Made by a program: the position numbers and the translations under genes. A DNA stretch of 64,000 nucleotides from Stomorhina lunata. Taxonomy: Eukaryota > Arthropoda > Insecta > Diptera > Rhiniidae. Numbering within the stretch: the stretch's first letter is position 1; each line of letters opens with the position of its first letter. This document shows positions 12,161 to 24,546 of this stretch, one piece after another. The DNA is taken from the NCBI GenBank assembly GCA_933228675.1, contig OW121741.1, forward strand, positions 20,676,875 to 20,740,874, read 5' to 3'. The notes under the pieces are model-generated. The model worked only from the letters and a program-made list of their open reading frames with translations. It made no database searches and was not told the DNA's origin.

Positions 12161-14300
12161 AACTTTAATCTTGATTATTTTGTAAACTATGATAGAGGAA
12201 AAATAACGAAATTCCGTGGCCAATTATTTTTTCATACGATTTTCTTGTTAACTATGATATCTAGAGGCAAAATAACGAAATTCTGTGATCACTTACTTTT
12301 TCATACCAAAAAATTTGTTTTTTTTTTGACATTTTTTTTATGAAAAACTTTAAATTCGATTTTCTCGTTAACTATGATAGCTAGAGGCAAAATAACGAAC
12401 TTCTGTGATCACTTATTTTTTCATACCAAAAATTTTTTTTTTTTTGAAAATTTTTTATGAAAAACTTTAAACTCGATTTTCTCGTTAACTATGACAGCAA
12501 GAGGCAAAATAACGAAATTCTGTGATCACTTATTTTTTCATACCAAAAATTTTTCTTTTTAAAATTTTCTTATGAAAAACTTTAAACTCGATTTTCTCGT
12601 TAACTATAACGAAATTCGTGATCACTTATTTTTTCATACCCAAAATTTTTTTGAAATTTGTTTATGAAAAACTCGATTTTCTCTATTTTTTCATACCAAA
12701 AAATTTTTTTTAAGTTTTTTTTTATGAAAAACTTTAAACTCGATTTTTTCGTTATTTATGACAGCTAGAGGCAAAATAACAAAATTCTGGGATCACTTAT
12801 TTTTTCATACCAAATTTTTTTTTTAATTTTTTTATGAAAAACTGTAAACTCGATTTTCTCATACCAAAAAATTTTTTTTAAGTTTTTTTTTATGAAAAAC
12901 TTTAAACTCGATTTTCTCGTTAACTATAACGAAATTCGTGATCACTTATTTTTTCATACCCAAAATTTTTTTGAAATTTTTTTATGAAAAACTCGATTTT
13001 CTCTATTTTTTCATACCAAAAAAATTTTTTTAAGTTTTTTTTTATGAAAAATTTTAAACTCGATTTTTTCGTTAACTATGACAGCTAGAGGCAAAATGAC
13101 AAAATTCTGGGATCACTTATTTTTTCATACCAAATTTTTTTTTTTAATTTTTTTATGAAAAACTGTAAACTCGATTTTCTCATACTAAACAAATTTTTTT
13201 TTAAATTTTTTTTATAAAAAATTTTAAAATCGATTTTCTCGTAAAATATGATAGCTAGAGGAAAAATAAAAAAATTCAGTGATCACTTACTTTTTTATAC
13301 CAAAAATTTATTTTTTTGAAATTTTTTTATGAAAAACTTTAAACTCGATTTTCACGGTAACTATGATAGCTAGAGGCAAAATAACGAAATTCTGGGATCA
13401 CTTTTTTTTTCATACAAAATTCTGCGATCACTTATTTTTTCATACCAAACATTTTTTTTTATATTTTTTTATGAAAAACTCGATTTTCTCTATTTTTTCA
13501 TACCAAAAAAATTTTTTTTAAGTTTTTTTTTTATGAAAAACTTTAAACTCGATTTTTTCGTTAACTATGACAGCTAGAGACAAAATAACACAATTCTGGG
13601 ATCACTTATTTTTTCATACCAATTTTTTTTTTTTTGAAAATTTTTTATGAAAAACTTTAAACTCGATTTTCTCGTTAACAATGACAACAAGAGGCAAAAT
13701 AACGAAATTCTGTGATCACTAATTTTTTTATACCAAAAATTTTTTTATGAGAAACTTTAAACTCGATTTTCACGGTAACTATGATAGCCAGAGGCAAAAT
13801 AACAAAAATCTGTGATCACTTATTTTTTCATACCAAAATTTTTTTTTTTTTTTAAATTTTTTATGAAAAACTTTAAACTCGATTTTCTCGTTAACAATGA
13901 CAGCAAGAGGCAAAATAACGAAATTCTGTGATCACTTATTTTTTCATACTAAAATTTTTTTTTTTTTAATTTTTTTATGAAAAACTTTAAACTCGATTTT
14001 CTCGTTAACTATGACAGCAAGAGGCAAAATAACGAAATTCTGTGATCACTTATTTTTTCATACTAAAAAATTTTTTTTTCTAATTTTTTTTTCTAATTTT
14101 TTTATGAAAAACTTTAAACTCGATTTTCTCGTCAACTATGAGAGCTAGAGGCAAAATAACGAAATTTTGTGATCACTTATTTTTTCATAATATGATTTTC
14201 TCGTTAACTATGATAGCTAGCACTTATTTTTCATTCCAAATTTTTTTTTTTTTTTGTATGAAAAACTTTAAACTTGATTTTTTCCTTAAATATGATAGCT
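12161..14300. repeat. Tandem array, period about 115 bp
   Basis: About eighteen diverged copies. Each carries GTTAACTATGATAGCTAGAG, then GGCAAAATAACGAAATTC, TGTGATCACTTATTTTTTC, a long T run, and ATGAAAAACTTTAAACTCG. Length varies mainly in the T runs. A longer segment containing CTCTATTTTTTCATACC recurs near 12680, 13000 and 13490, so groups of monomers were duplicated together. TGATCA and GTTAAC palindromes are kept in most copies. Confidence 0.9.
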
Positions 14301-15050
14301 ACAGTCAAATATCTACCAAATTAAGTAATTTGAAAGTCATTATTTAAACATTAGTTGAATTTGCTAACAAAATGAATTAAATTGACCTTATTTAAGTCAA
14401 ATAACAAATCCTTTTTAGTTGCCTCACGGAAAAAGAAAGAAAATTACCAAATTTAATTTAATTTAATTTTTGTTTTTGGCCAATTTGCATATTTCTGCCA
14501 ACATTTTCCTGACTACTGACAGTGGACTACTATAACAGCAGCTGCTGCTGATTGTTATTTATGTATAAAGTCGTAAATCAGATTTTCTTAATTTTTGACT
14601 TTTTCTTGTACTTTTTTATATACGAGTATAATGTGGAAATTTGGAGAAAAGTGAACACAAAAAAACTGGGTTATGCAGTTTCTCAGCTACATTTGGTTTA
14701 TTTGGTTGCCTGTTTAGAGCTTTTTTCTAGTTAAGATATTCCATTTGAAAGAATTTACATAATTTATGTTCATGGTGGCATGAAATCAGTTAAAGTTTGG
14801 AAAGTTATAATGTGAAAACAGCCAGCCAGTGATGTTATGATAATTTTAAGTTTTTTTTAGGAATTTTGTTAAATCTAAGAGTTAGTTGGTTATTTAAAGA
14901 TATGAGAAAGAAGTTTTTTATTCAGCTAAAGTTTATTTAAAACTTAAAACTTCAGAAATTTTTAGTTGACAGTCAAAAAATTTAAACAAAAATATTATTT
15001 TACCTTTTCTTCACTTGTATTATAAAAATTATTCCAATTCATCCCAAAAA
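14301..15050. other. AT-rich stretch between two arrays
   Basis: No gene is supported. A 60-codon frame at 14552-14734 is rich in F, Y and L, as expected from T-rich DNA, and has no recognisable motif. A short CAGCAGCTGCTGCTG run lies at about 14537-14551. Confidence 0.45.
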
Positions 15051-17060
15051 AAGGTTCTTCTATTTTCTACACTAGTTCACAAAATTCAACTTTTTTCATT
15101 AAAAATAATTACTACAATTTGTTTTATCTAAAAAACGGTTAAAATTTAAATTTTCTTAAAATTGACTTATTATTAGAAAATTTTTGCTTTCTAAAATTTG
15201 TTTTTTTATTGGAAAATCCTGATTCAATGATTTTATCATATCTTTCGAATGGGTTATTCGATTTTATTGAAAGTCGCAAAATATAATATAAAATAAAATT
15301 GCTATTAAGTCCTTCTAATACATTTTTGCAATACGCTTAACTTCTACAGAGTTATTAGCACTTGAAACTGAAAAAAATAATTTTTTCTTAAAAAAAATTT
15401 CAAAATTTTTAGTTTTCAAAAATTTTTTTCAAAATATAAGACATCAAAAATTTACCATTCTTAGTATATGATCTTAAAGCTGTGACTATTCCAAGTAAAA
15501 TTAGCCTTATTTTCGGAAAATCCGTTTATAAGTAGTGATTTTATTAGCTAAAAAGCAAAAATAGTCAGTTTTCTCAATAACACTAGTTAACAAAATTCAA
15601 CTTTTTTACTTTACATTTGCCCATCACTACATTTTTATTTTATTTCTAATGATCTTCTGATTCTAAGAACAATCGAAATTAAAATTTTTTAAAATTGTTT
15701 TTTTCTAAAATTTTACCTTTTTTTTTACAAAGCTGATCCATTGATTTTATAATAACTTTGAATCTGAGTTCGATTTTTGTGAAATTTACGGAAAAGCAAA
15801 CATAGTCAGTTTTCTCAATAACACTAGTTAACAAAATTCAACTTTTTTACTTTACATTTGCCCATCACTATATTTTTATTTTGTTCCTAATGGTCTTCTG
15901 ATTCTAAGAACAATCAAAATTTAAATTTTTTAATTTTTTTTTTTCTAAAATTTGACCTTTTTTAGATAAAGCTGATCCATTGATTTTATCATAACTTTGA
16001 ATCTGATAGTTCGATTTTTATGAAATTTACGGAAAAGCAAACATAGTCAGTTTTCTCAATAACACTAGTTAACAAAATTCAACTTTTTTACTTTACATTT
16101 GCCCATCACTATATTTTTATTTTGTTCCTAATGGTCTTCTGATTCTAAGAACAATCAAAATTTAAATTTTTTAATTTTTTTTTTTCTAAAATTTGACCTT
16201 TTTTAGATAAAGCTGATCCATTGATTTTATCATAACTTTGAATCTGATAGTTCGATTTTTATGAAATTTACGGCATGTTATAGAAAATAAAATTATCTTA
16301 AGGTCATTTTAAAATCATTTTTGTGTACGCTTAACGGCTTCAGAGTTAGTAGCATTTGAAAATAAAAAAATAATTTTTTCTTAAAAAAAAATTTCAAAAT
16401 TTTTAGTTTTCAAAAATTTTTTGAAAACATAAGGCATCAAAAATTTACCATTCTTAGTATATGATCTTAAAGCTGTGACTATTACAAATAAAATTAGCCT
16501 TATTTTTTCAAAATCCATGTATTAATAGTGATTTTATTAACTGAAAAGCAAAAATAGGCAGTTTTCTCAATAACACTAGTTAACAAAATTCAACTTTTTG
16601 CTTTGCATTTCACCACCACTACATTTTTATTTTATTCCTAATGGTCTTCTGATTCTAAGAACAATCGAAATTTAAATTTTTTAAAATTCTTTTTTTTTTC
16701 TAAAATTTGACCCTTTTTAGATAATCCTGATCCATTGATTTTATCATAACTTTGAATCTGATAGTTCGATTTTTATGAAATTTACGGAATGTTATAGAAA
16801 ATAAAATTATCTTAAGGTCGCTTAAAAGTCATTTTTGTAAACGCTTAACGGCTTCAGAGTTATTAGCACTTGAAAATAAAAAAAAAATAATTTTTTCCTA
16901 AAAAAAAATTTCAAAATTTTTGGTTTTCAAAAATATTTTAAAAATATAAAATGGAAAAGATGTGCCATTTTTATTATATGGTCTAAAAACTATGACTATT
17001 TTAAATAAAATTGGCTTTAATTCGTAAAAATCCATTTAAAAATAGAGATATTATTAACTA
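15051..17060. repeat. Two-monomer tandem array (about 240 and 270 bp)
   Basis: Two monomer types alternate irregularly. Type B (about 241 bp) carries AATAACACTAGTTAACAAAA, GGTCTTCTGATTCTAAGAAC and GATCCATTGATTTTAT. Type A (about 270 bp) carries CTTAACGGCTTCAGAGTTA and TTACCATTCTTAGTATATG. The order appears to be B, A, B, B, B, A, B, A. The two B copies at 15790-16030 and 16031-16271 are almost identical, a recent local duplication; the others are diverged. Confidence 0.85.
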
Positions 17061-17119
17061 TAAAGTAAATTAAGTGAAAATATTCAAATTTGCCAATAAT
17101 TAGACGTATTATACAAAAA

Positions 17120-17770
17120 CAAGTAAAAAAGCCGGGATTGACCTACTCTAAGTCGATCAAGGTTCTTCTTCTTCTGTTATCCTTGATTCCCAGTGGAGCA
17201 TAGGGCCTCCATCAAGGTTAGGGCCAGTATATAAGCCCATCACCTATGGAGTCAAATGTCGTTTCTTTTTCTTGCACAAATATATATATTTGCTCAATTT
17301 TGTCATTTATGTCATTTCCATCAATTGATCTTATTTGGAAGATAAGGTCAAATGTGAACCGATTTTTTTTTGAAAATTAAGAACTTTAATTACAGCTTAT
17401 GCAAAAATTATATACGCAACAAATAAACATAAAATTATCATTATCTTCAGAGTTAGGAGCGTTTTTGTCAATTTCTTCGCATTTAAATGGCTTTTGTCAA
17501 ATGATTTTATATGGGAGCTAGAGCCATATCTGAACCGATTTTCTTGAAATTTCGTAAGTTGATTACAGTTAATACAAAAATTATATATGTGACAAATAAA
17601 TATTATATCATCATTATCTTCAGAGTTAGGAGCGTTTTTGTAAATTTTTTCACCTTTCAATGGCTTTTGTCAGAAAAGGGTTGTATAGGAGTTATGGTCA
17701 AATATAAAACGATTTTAATAAAATTTTACACAGTGTTAAGTGCTTATATAAACAACAGTTTCTTGTAATT
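17120..17770 (-). mobile_element. DINE-1/Helentron-like remnant, 3' part
   Basis: Read on the minus strand this fragment ends in CTTTTTTACTTG followed by TT, matching the CTTACTTG|TT terminus of the better preserved elements at 31327, 37340 and 43034. It contains two tandem copies of a block of about 175 bp beginning CATTATCTTCAGAGTTAGGA (near 17440 and 17613). The phrase GGAGCTA...CCGATTTT is typical of this element type. A short LINE-like tail (17165-17215, AGGCCCTATGCTCCACTGG on the minus strand) is embedded. It is too decayed for a subfamily call. Confidence 0.5.
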
Positions 17771-18180
17771 AAAAAAAATTTCGAATATTTTTTCAATTGG
17801 TTGATTTTTGAGAATTTTTTGCAAAAATTTATATTTTTGTAAAGGCTAGTCCACTGATTTTATGATATCTTTGGAACGGCTTAATCAATTTTATTGAAAG
17901 TTACAAAATAGCAAAGTAAATAAAATTATCTTTATGTCTTATTAAATCAATTTTTTTTAAATATTAATGGATTCTGAGTTATTTGCTCTTGAAAGTAAAA
18001 AATATATTTTTTTTACAAAAAAAAAAAAAATTTTATTAAAAAATTTCAATTACTTTTTTTTTAAACTCATAAAAAATCGAAGATTACATGATCTTGAAGC
18101 TTTAAATCTTCTAAATAAAGTCAGCATTAATTCCATAAAAATCGTCAATAAATGACGATTTTAATTTAACAATGAAATAA
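17771..18180. repeat. Isolated B-A monomer pair of the 15-17 kb array
   Basis: CCACTGATTTTATGATATC followed by ATTCTGAGTTATTTGCTCTTG matches the B and A monomers at 15-17 kb, with many differences. It lies between two fragments of a DINE-1-like element, so array and element have been interleaved by insertion or rearrangement. Confidence 0.6.
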
Positions 18181-18189
18181 ATAAATTAA

Positions 18190-18735
18190 AAATTCAAAAT
18201 TTTATATTTAAGCCATATTCGTCATGGGGTCTTATATGGGAGCTAGAGTCAAATGTAAACCGATTTGCGTGAAATTTAAAAAATTGATTAGAGGTTATGC
18301 AAAAAATATGTTTGCAAAAAATATATATAAAATTGTCATTATCTACAGAGTTAGGAGCATTTTTGTAAATTTCTTGGTACTCAAATGACTTTTTTTAAAA
18401 AGGTCTTGTATGGAAGCTATGGTTAAATATGAATCGATTTTAAGAAAATTTTGTATAATTTAATTTCTCCAAAATATACCGAAATTTGTGGACAAAGTCT
18501 CAATTCCAGGAAGTGAGGCCTATGAATGGTACACGAAATAATAGACAGATTTTGACCAATGTCAACAGTAATTGTTTCACTGCCATAAAAAATGTCTGCG
18601 CCAAATTTCATGAGGATAAAAGCAAATTTGTAACTTTAAGAAATGTAAAACTATATTCCGGGAAGAACATTGTTGGGGGGTACCCCAAAATTTTTAACGA
18701 TTTTGTTTATTTTAAAGAGACTTTCCCCTAAAGCA
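18190..18735 (-). mobile_element. DINE-1/Helentron-like remnant, second fragment
   Basis: A third diverged copy of the CATTATCTACAGAGTTAGGA block lies near 18336. Sequence at about 18475-18560 on the minus strand matches the body of the element at 42.3-43.0 kb (CCTCACTTCCTGGAATTGA here, CTCACTTTCCGGAATTGAA there). Overlapping 62-81 codon frames on both strands are shadows of this shared non-coding sequence. Confidence 0.5.
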
Positions 18736-18759
18736 AAAAAAGATTGTTTTTTTTTTGAT

Positions 18760-19765
18760 TTAGCAGAAATTTTGTTTAATATTGAGATGTTTATAACTCT
18801 AAAACCGTTGATCTTACAGACAATTTAGTTAAATCATATCTTAAGGGCAATTTTCTTTGCAATACATTGGTGAAGTTTCAGAAAAATTAAGCAAGTAGTT
18901 TTTAAGATATGATTAACTAAGTAAAGCCACCCCTTTAAAAATCAAAAAATTAAAAAAAAATATTTTTTTTATAAAGATGTCAATAACTCCAAAGCCGTGG
19001 ATCACTTAAAAAATTGTTATAGATACCTCTTAAGGGCAATTTTGTTTGTAATTCATTGATGTAGTTTCAAAAAATTAAAGTTTTCAAGGTAACGCCAACC
19101 ATTTAATAACACCAAATTTAAAAAAAGTAAAATTTTTAAATTTTTTTTTTATATTCCGATGTTAATAACTCCAAAACCTTTGTTCATACAAAAAACTTGT
19201 GTAAGCAGGTCTTAAAGGTAATTCTGTTTGTAATACATTTGTAGAGTTTCAAAAACTTTTAGCAAGTAATTTTTAAGATATGGTTAAATAACTAACACAA
19301 CCTCTTCAAAAATGACAAATTTAAAAAAACATTTTTTTTTATTTTTTTTTACATTAAGATAATCCAAAATCGTTAATCACACAGAAAACTTGTGTAGACA
19401 CGTCTAAAGGACAATTCCGTTTAGAATACAATGATCTAGTTTAAATTTTGATTTAAATTTTGACCAGTAGTTTTTAAGATATGGTTAAATAACTAGAACA
19501 ACCTTCCCAAAAATGACAAATTAAAAAAAAATATATTTTTTTTATTTTGTTTTACATTAAGATGTTAATAACTCCAAAAGCGTTATTCACACAAAAAACT
19601 TGTCTAAGCAAGCTTTAAGGGCAATTATGTTTGCAATACATTGATGTAGTTTGAAATAAATTGAGCAAATGGTTTTCAAGATATCGTGAACTATCTAGCG
19701 CAACCTCTTCAAAAATCAAAAATTTTGGACAAAAATATTTTTTGAATTTTTTTGTGAAATCTTTA
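18760..19765. repeat. Degenerate tandem array, period about 195 bp, five copies
   Basis: The phrase TGTTAATAACTCCAAAA followed by a short GTT..CAC segment recurs near 18789, 18978, 19161, 19355 and 19561. Each copy continues with AAGGGCAATTTTGTTTG, AATACATTGATGTAGTTT and AAGATATGGTTAA. Copies are clearly diverged, suggesting an old, no longer homogenised array. Confidence 0.8.
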
Positions 19766-21029
19766 AAGTTTGGTTATTTTTGCTGCTAGGGAACCATAAC
19801 ACAACAAAATTAGTTCAACTTGAATGTAATTTTCGCCATTGATTAGTGTTATTATCAAAAAAATATTTATTCCACTAAACAAAAAACTACCAATTTCGCA
19901 CAAATTTCATTATCCAACTGCTTTCTATCCCCAGGCATTGTACATCAAATCATTTTAATTTAGTTTTGAGTTATTTTGTCCTAATCACTTGCACATTTTT
20001 AGCAACAAACATTTTAAATGCCTCTATTTCGGCTCTAACTCCTAAAAATAACAGTTTCAACGTTAAAATTTTGCACGTGTTGAAAATTGAACTTTGCCCA
20101 AAGGCAGTCTATGGCATTTGTAATTAATGAGCAATTGCTTCTATTGAGCTATTAAAATGTTAGAACAACGTTTTGCAATTTTGAAAGTAAATAATAAATA
20201 ATTGGCGCCTGGACCTAAACGCAAGCAGACCAAGTAATTAGAGTGTCTGTGTGACTTTGCTCTTATTTCAAGTGGCCTAAATTTATAGTAAGGCTGAAGG
20301 CCTAAGGCGAGTTTAAGAATATGATGGAAGCTGGGTATTTCAAATTTAATAATAGATAAGTAAAATATATGTAAGTAATTTTATAATTGAATTTTCGCAA
20401 GTTTAACTTGAGGAAATTTATCTCGCTATAGCTTATGCTTTAACCTTATTCTTAGCTTCATTCATGCCCCTTATCATAGCCTTAATCTTATCTCTTTGGT
20501 CATATTTTTAATTTAAACTATTTTCATTTATTTCTTTTCCTTTACAAATTTCTAAACTTTCTCCCTATCGTCTTTAGCTGGTACTTTTCTGCAACATTTG
20601 TTACCTCATTTAGAAAATCTCATCACGTTTTTCAATTTTAAATGTTTGTATATTTTTCTGCTACATTTTCCAAACGAAATTCATAAAAAAAGATAATACG
20701 GGAGTGAGAAAACTAAAAGATGAAATATTTTCTATTTATTTTGGAGTGGACATTACGTGTGACAGCCAGTTTTTTCGGTTTAATATTTTTCAGTTTTAAG
20801 GAGTGCTTTTTTTAGGGCCATATACTTAAAAATTTTAAGTTGGTTTAAGCAGTGGAGGTATAATTTGTTTTAAATATGTTAGGACTTAATAATGTTATAA
20901 TTTAAATTGTGTCAAATAAATTGTATGTTATGACTCTCAATCGATTTTGGAATAATTGAAACAAGTATTTAGGTAAGCAAGTATCGTGTATTTTTTTAGA
21001 GTCCCACAAGTTTAAGTTGGCATCACTGC
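19766..21029. other. Single-copy-looking intergenic DNA
   Basis: Base composition is less extreme than in the flanking arrays and no tandem structure is visible. No open frame resembles a protein. This stretch lies just 3' of the small peptide gene at 21080-21265, so it may be a surviving island of non-satellite DNA. Confidence 0.45.
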
Positions 21030-21035
21030 TTTATT
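21030..21035 (-). terminator. Polyadenylation signal AATAAA
   Basis: AATAAA on the minus strand lies 44 bp beyond the stop codon of the peptide gene at 21080-21265, a normal distance for a short insect 3' UTR. AATAAA is common by chance in AT-rich DNA, so its value comes from position. Confidence 0.5.
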
Positions 21036-21079
21036 TCAAAATTTCCCTTAGAAGAATTTAGCTCTAACAAATTCCATTT

Positions 21080-21265
21080 TTATTCTGATTTTGTGAAATT
21101 TCGGAAAAATTCCATTATTTCTGGCACTTCTTTTCCATAGCCATCACCGGGACATGGTGCTGTAATACAAACTATTTGCCCCGGCTTTCGAGATGACACC
21201 ACATTATTCGTAACCATTAACATCATAAATAATATAAGAACGTATATAAAATTCTTTAGAAACAT
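21080..21265 (-). CDS. Small secreted peptide precursor, 61 residues, unknown function
   Basis: A single open exon encodes a short precursor. Residues 1-25 form a convincing signal peptide: a charged start (MFLKN), a hydrophobic core around residues 7-18, and a small-residue cleavage region ending VVSS. The predicted mature chain of about 36 residues starts RKPGQ. It has two cysteines at 33 and 38 (CITAPC, possibly one disulfide), a PGDGYG turn, an NFT glycosylation sequon at 56-58 and an acidic end. The start is supported by GAAAATG context, a TATA box about 100 bp upstream and AATAAA 44 bp after the stop. I do not recognise the family. Small secreted seminal, immune or venom-like peptides look like this, but nothing here selects one. 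It is the only ordinary gene candidate in the window and lies between satellite blocks. Confidence 0.6.
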   Translation of the reverse strand: MFLKNFIYVLILFMMLMVTNNVVSSRKPGQIVCITAPCPGDGYGKEVPEIMEFFRNFTKSE

Positions 21266-21362
21266 TTTCTAAACAAAACTCTTTTTAAACTGAATTCAAA
21301 AGTTTCAAAATTTAAGAAAATTTTAAAGTTAACTGAAACTAAAAGCAAAAATTTTTTACGAA

Positions 21363-21370
21363 TTTATATA
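21363..21370 (-). promoter_or_regulatory. Candidate TATA box for the peptide gene
   Basis: TATATAAA on the minus strand lies 98 bp upstream of the start codon, which would place transcription start near 21335 and give a 5' UTR of about 70 bases. The match is good, but such words are frequent in AT-rich DNA. Confidence 0.45.
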
Positions 21371-21900
21371 GAAAATTTCGTTAAGGAAAACTTAAGATAA
21401 GAAATAATTGAAATCACGTTTTTTTTTTGCCTCGAATTCCGTAACTATGTATTTCTTCAATAAGTTTAATTTTATCTTATTTAATTCGAAAAAAAAATTC
21501 ATTAGCTTAAATTAATTATAAATGTCTGCCACCACAATTTGTATTTTATGTATTATCTGGTTTATTTAATGTCTAGCAACCGATGACGTCAAGATACAAA
21601 TTTTCAACAAATAAAGATTAAATTTGTACTTTAATCTTTCTGTGCCATTGCTGTTATTTTTGTAAATTTTTGAAGAAAAATCATATGAAATAATGAAGCC
21701 AAAAAAAATTTATTAAATGTTATCTAATAAAACACAGCGAATCGTTCTTTATTTAACAGGCGGGCGTTAAGCCGTATCATATTTAAATATTTTAAGCAAA
21801 ATTTTCTACAGAATTTAAGAAATTTAAACTAAATAAATTGTTTTTTTTTTTGCTGTTAAATTCTAATATTTTTTTCAGGGGCGATCTAAAGCGGACATAT
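21371..21900. other. Intergenic stretch between peptide gene and satellite
   Basis: No gene or array is visible. It includes the likely upstream region of the peptide gene. A GCGATCTAAAGCGG segment at 21881-21894 is slightly more GC-rich and precedes the satellite edge. Confidence 0.4.
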
Positions 21901-23341
21901 AACTGAACCTAAAACTGAACTAGAACTGAACTAGAACTGAACTAGAACTGAACTAGAACTGAACTAGAACTGAACTAGAACTGAACTAGAACTGAACTAG
22001 AACTGAACTAGAACTGAACTAGAACTGAACTAGAACTGAACTAGAACTGAACTAGAACTGAACTAGAACTGAACTAGAACTGAACTAGAACTGAACTAGA
22101 ACTGAACTAGAACTGAACTAGAACTGAACTAGAACTGAACTAGAACTGAACTAGAACTGAACTAGAACTGAACTAGAACTGAACTAGAACTGAACTAGAA
22201 CTGAACTAGAACTGAACTAGAACTGAACTAGAACTGAACTAGAACTGAACTAGAACTGAACTAGAACTGAACTAGAACTGAACTAGAACTGAACTAGAAC
22301 TGAACTAGAACTGAACTAGAACTGAACTAGAACTGAACTAGAACTGAACTAGAACTGAACTAGAACTGAACTAGAACTGAACTAGAACTGAACTAGAACT
22401 GAACTAGAACTGAACTAGAACTGAACTAGAACTGAACTAGAACTGAACTAGAACTGAACTAGAACTGAACTAGAACTGAACTAGAACTGAACTAGAACTG
22501 AACTAGAACTGAACTAGAACTGAACTAGAACTGAACTAGAACTGAACTAGAACTGAACTAGAACTGAACTAGAACTGAACTAGAACTGAACTAGAACTGA
22601 ACTAGAACTGAACTAGAACTGAACTAGAACTGAACTAGAACTGAACTAGAACTGAACTAGAACTGAACTAGAACTGAACTAGAACTGAACTAGAACTGAA
22701 CTAGAACTGAACTAGAACTGAACTAGAACTGAACTAGAACTGAACTAGAACTGAACTAGAACTGAACTAGAACTGAACTAGAACTGAACTAGAACTGAAC
22801 TAGAACTGAACTAGAACTGAACTAGAACTGAACTAGAACTGAACTAGAACTGAACTAGAACTGAACTAGAACTGAACTAGAACTGAACTAGAACTGAACT
22901 AGAACTGAACTAGAACTGAACTAGAACTGAACTAGAACTGAACTAGAACTGAATTAGAACTGAACTAGAACTGAACTAGAACTGAACTTGAACTGAACTA
23001 GAACTGAACTAGAACTGAACTAGAACTGAACTAGAACTGAACTAGAACTGAACTAGAACTGAACTAGAACTGAACTAGAACTGAACTAGAACTGAACTAG
23101 AACTGAACTAGAACTGAACTAGAACTGAACTAGAACTGAACTAGAACTGAACTAGAACTGAACTAGAACTGAACTAGAACTGAACTAGAACTGAACTAGA
23201 ACTGAACTAGAACTGAACTAGAACTGAACTAGACCTGAACTAGAACTGAACTAGAACTGAACTAGAACTGAACTAGAACTGAACTAGAACTGAACTAGAA
23301 CTGAGCCCAGAAGTGAACTAAAACTGAAGTAAAACTGAACT
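21901..23341. repeat. 11-bp satellite, unit CTGAACTAGAA, about 131 copies
   Basis: Nearly perfect CTGAACTAGAA units. The few variants include GAATTAG near 22953, GAACTTG near 22990 and AGACCTG near 23233. The right edge decays over about 50 bp (GAGCCCAGAAGTG). The unit contains CTAG and the hexamer ACTAGA, which also occurs on the minus strand of the 11-bp array at 0.77-1.55 kb. Confidence 0.97.
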
Positions 23342-24546
23342 GTTTAATTTCCGGATTTCCTTCCATTAGATCTTCATTTCATATTTTCTTTTTCAATTAA
23401 TAAAAGTCATCACTTAATGAGAATGTTAATCAACTTAATTTAATTTCCCTTCATTTTTAACCCTGTTGTCCTTTAATTTCTTGCAAACCAAAAACAAAGG
23501 ACTTCTTTGTTGTAAATAATCACACCAATTAAAGGATAATGAAAAGTTCAGTGACAAGGATGTCTCTCTGTTTTAAATAATATTGTTTGCCCATTAATAA
23601 GGACATCAACAATGAAGTGTAACAATAAAATGACGATGATAAATTTGTTGTCTGCTGTTGGGGTGTCCCATCGCTAATGATGGTGGATGTCCTTTTGTTG
23701 ATTACAAAGAAGGATATAATTAAAAATCTAATGATTACGAGGAGCAACAAGTGAAAATAGATAAATTGTAATTATAAATAAGACAAGGAAGTATGAGGAT
23801 TAAAAATTATAAGGATTCATTACAACATCAATATCCTGGGGGTTAAAAAAAGAAACAGAAGGTATTGGAAATTGACGGGATAATTGTAAACGGTTTTATA
23901 ACATGAACATTTTTAACAAGGTCGTTCGCTATAAGTATTATTATTTTCAGTATAAGCATAAGTATTAGTTAATGTATTAGTATATTAGTGTTAGTATATG
24001 TTGAATATTTGTATTATCATTTATTCGTATATTAGTATTTATTTTTGTATATTTGAATCTGTATTAGTAGTAATACTATTATTAGAATGTGTATGACTCT
24101 TAGTAGTAAAGGATACTTTGTTAAGTGCTTTCTTTCTTAAAATTTTAATAAAACAAAGTCGGTCTATAATAACAACGACTTAAAGATAGGAAGAGCTCTC
24201 CGTACAATGTCCGTAAGCAAATTTTGATAAATCAAATTTATTGATTTTGCAAAACAGACAAGTTTAAAAGTCTCTGTTGGAAGTCCCTTTAATTCAAAAA
24301 TATTTAAAATAAAAGTACTTATATATTTATTGTTTTTTTTTTGTACCCAAGGGTAAGACTACAATTAAAATTTAAAAGAATTACATTTTAATGGGTGAAA
24401 ATATTTGACTTCGACCCCCAAAGCTGCCATAAATATCCAATTTCACTTGACTGATAAATTTTAAGTGTAAAAAGTTTATTGTTGTACCCTACACTCAACT
24501 AGAAGAATGTTATTTGTTTGTGATGCTTCTCAAAACACCTACTCTT
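23342..24546. other. Intergenic stretch with TTAGTAT-rich segment
   Basis: No credible gene. Around 23930-24090 the sequence is dominated by imperfect GTATTAGTAT-like words, a decayed microsatellite. The 73-codon minus frame at 23529-23750 has no recognisable motif. Confidence 0.45.

Noticed and set aside
23930..24090. TTAG-rich words as a possible insect telomere repeat
   Set aside because: They are imperfect GTATTAGT words, not TTAGG tandem repeats, and flies lack TTAGG telomeres.
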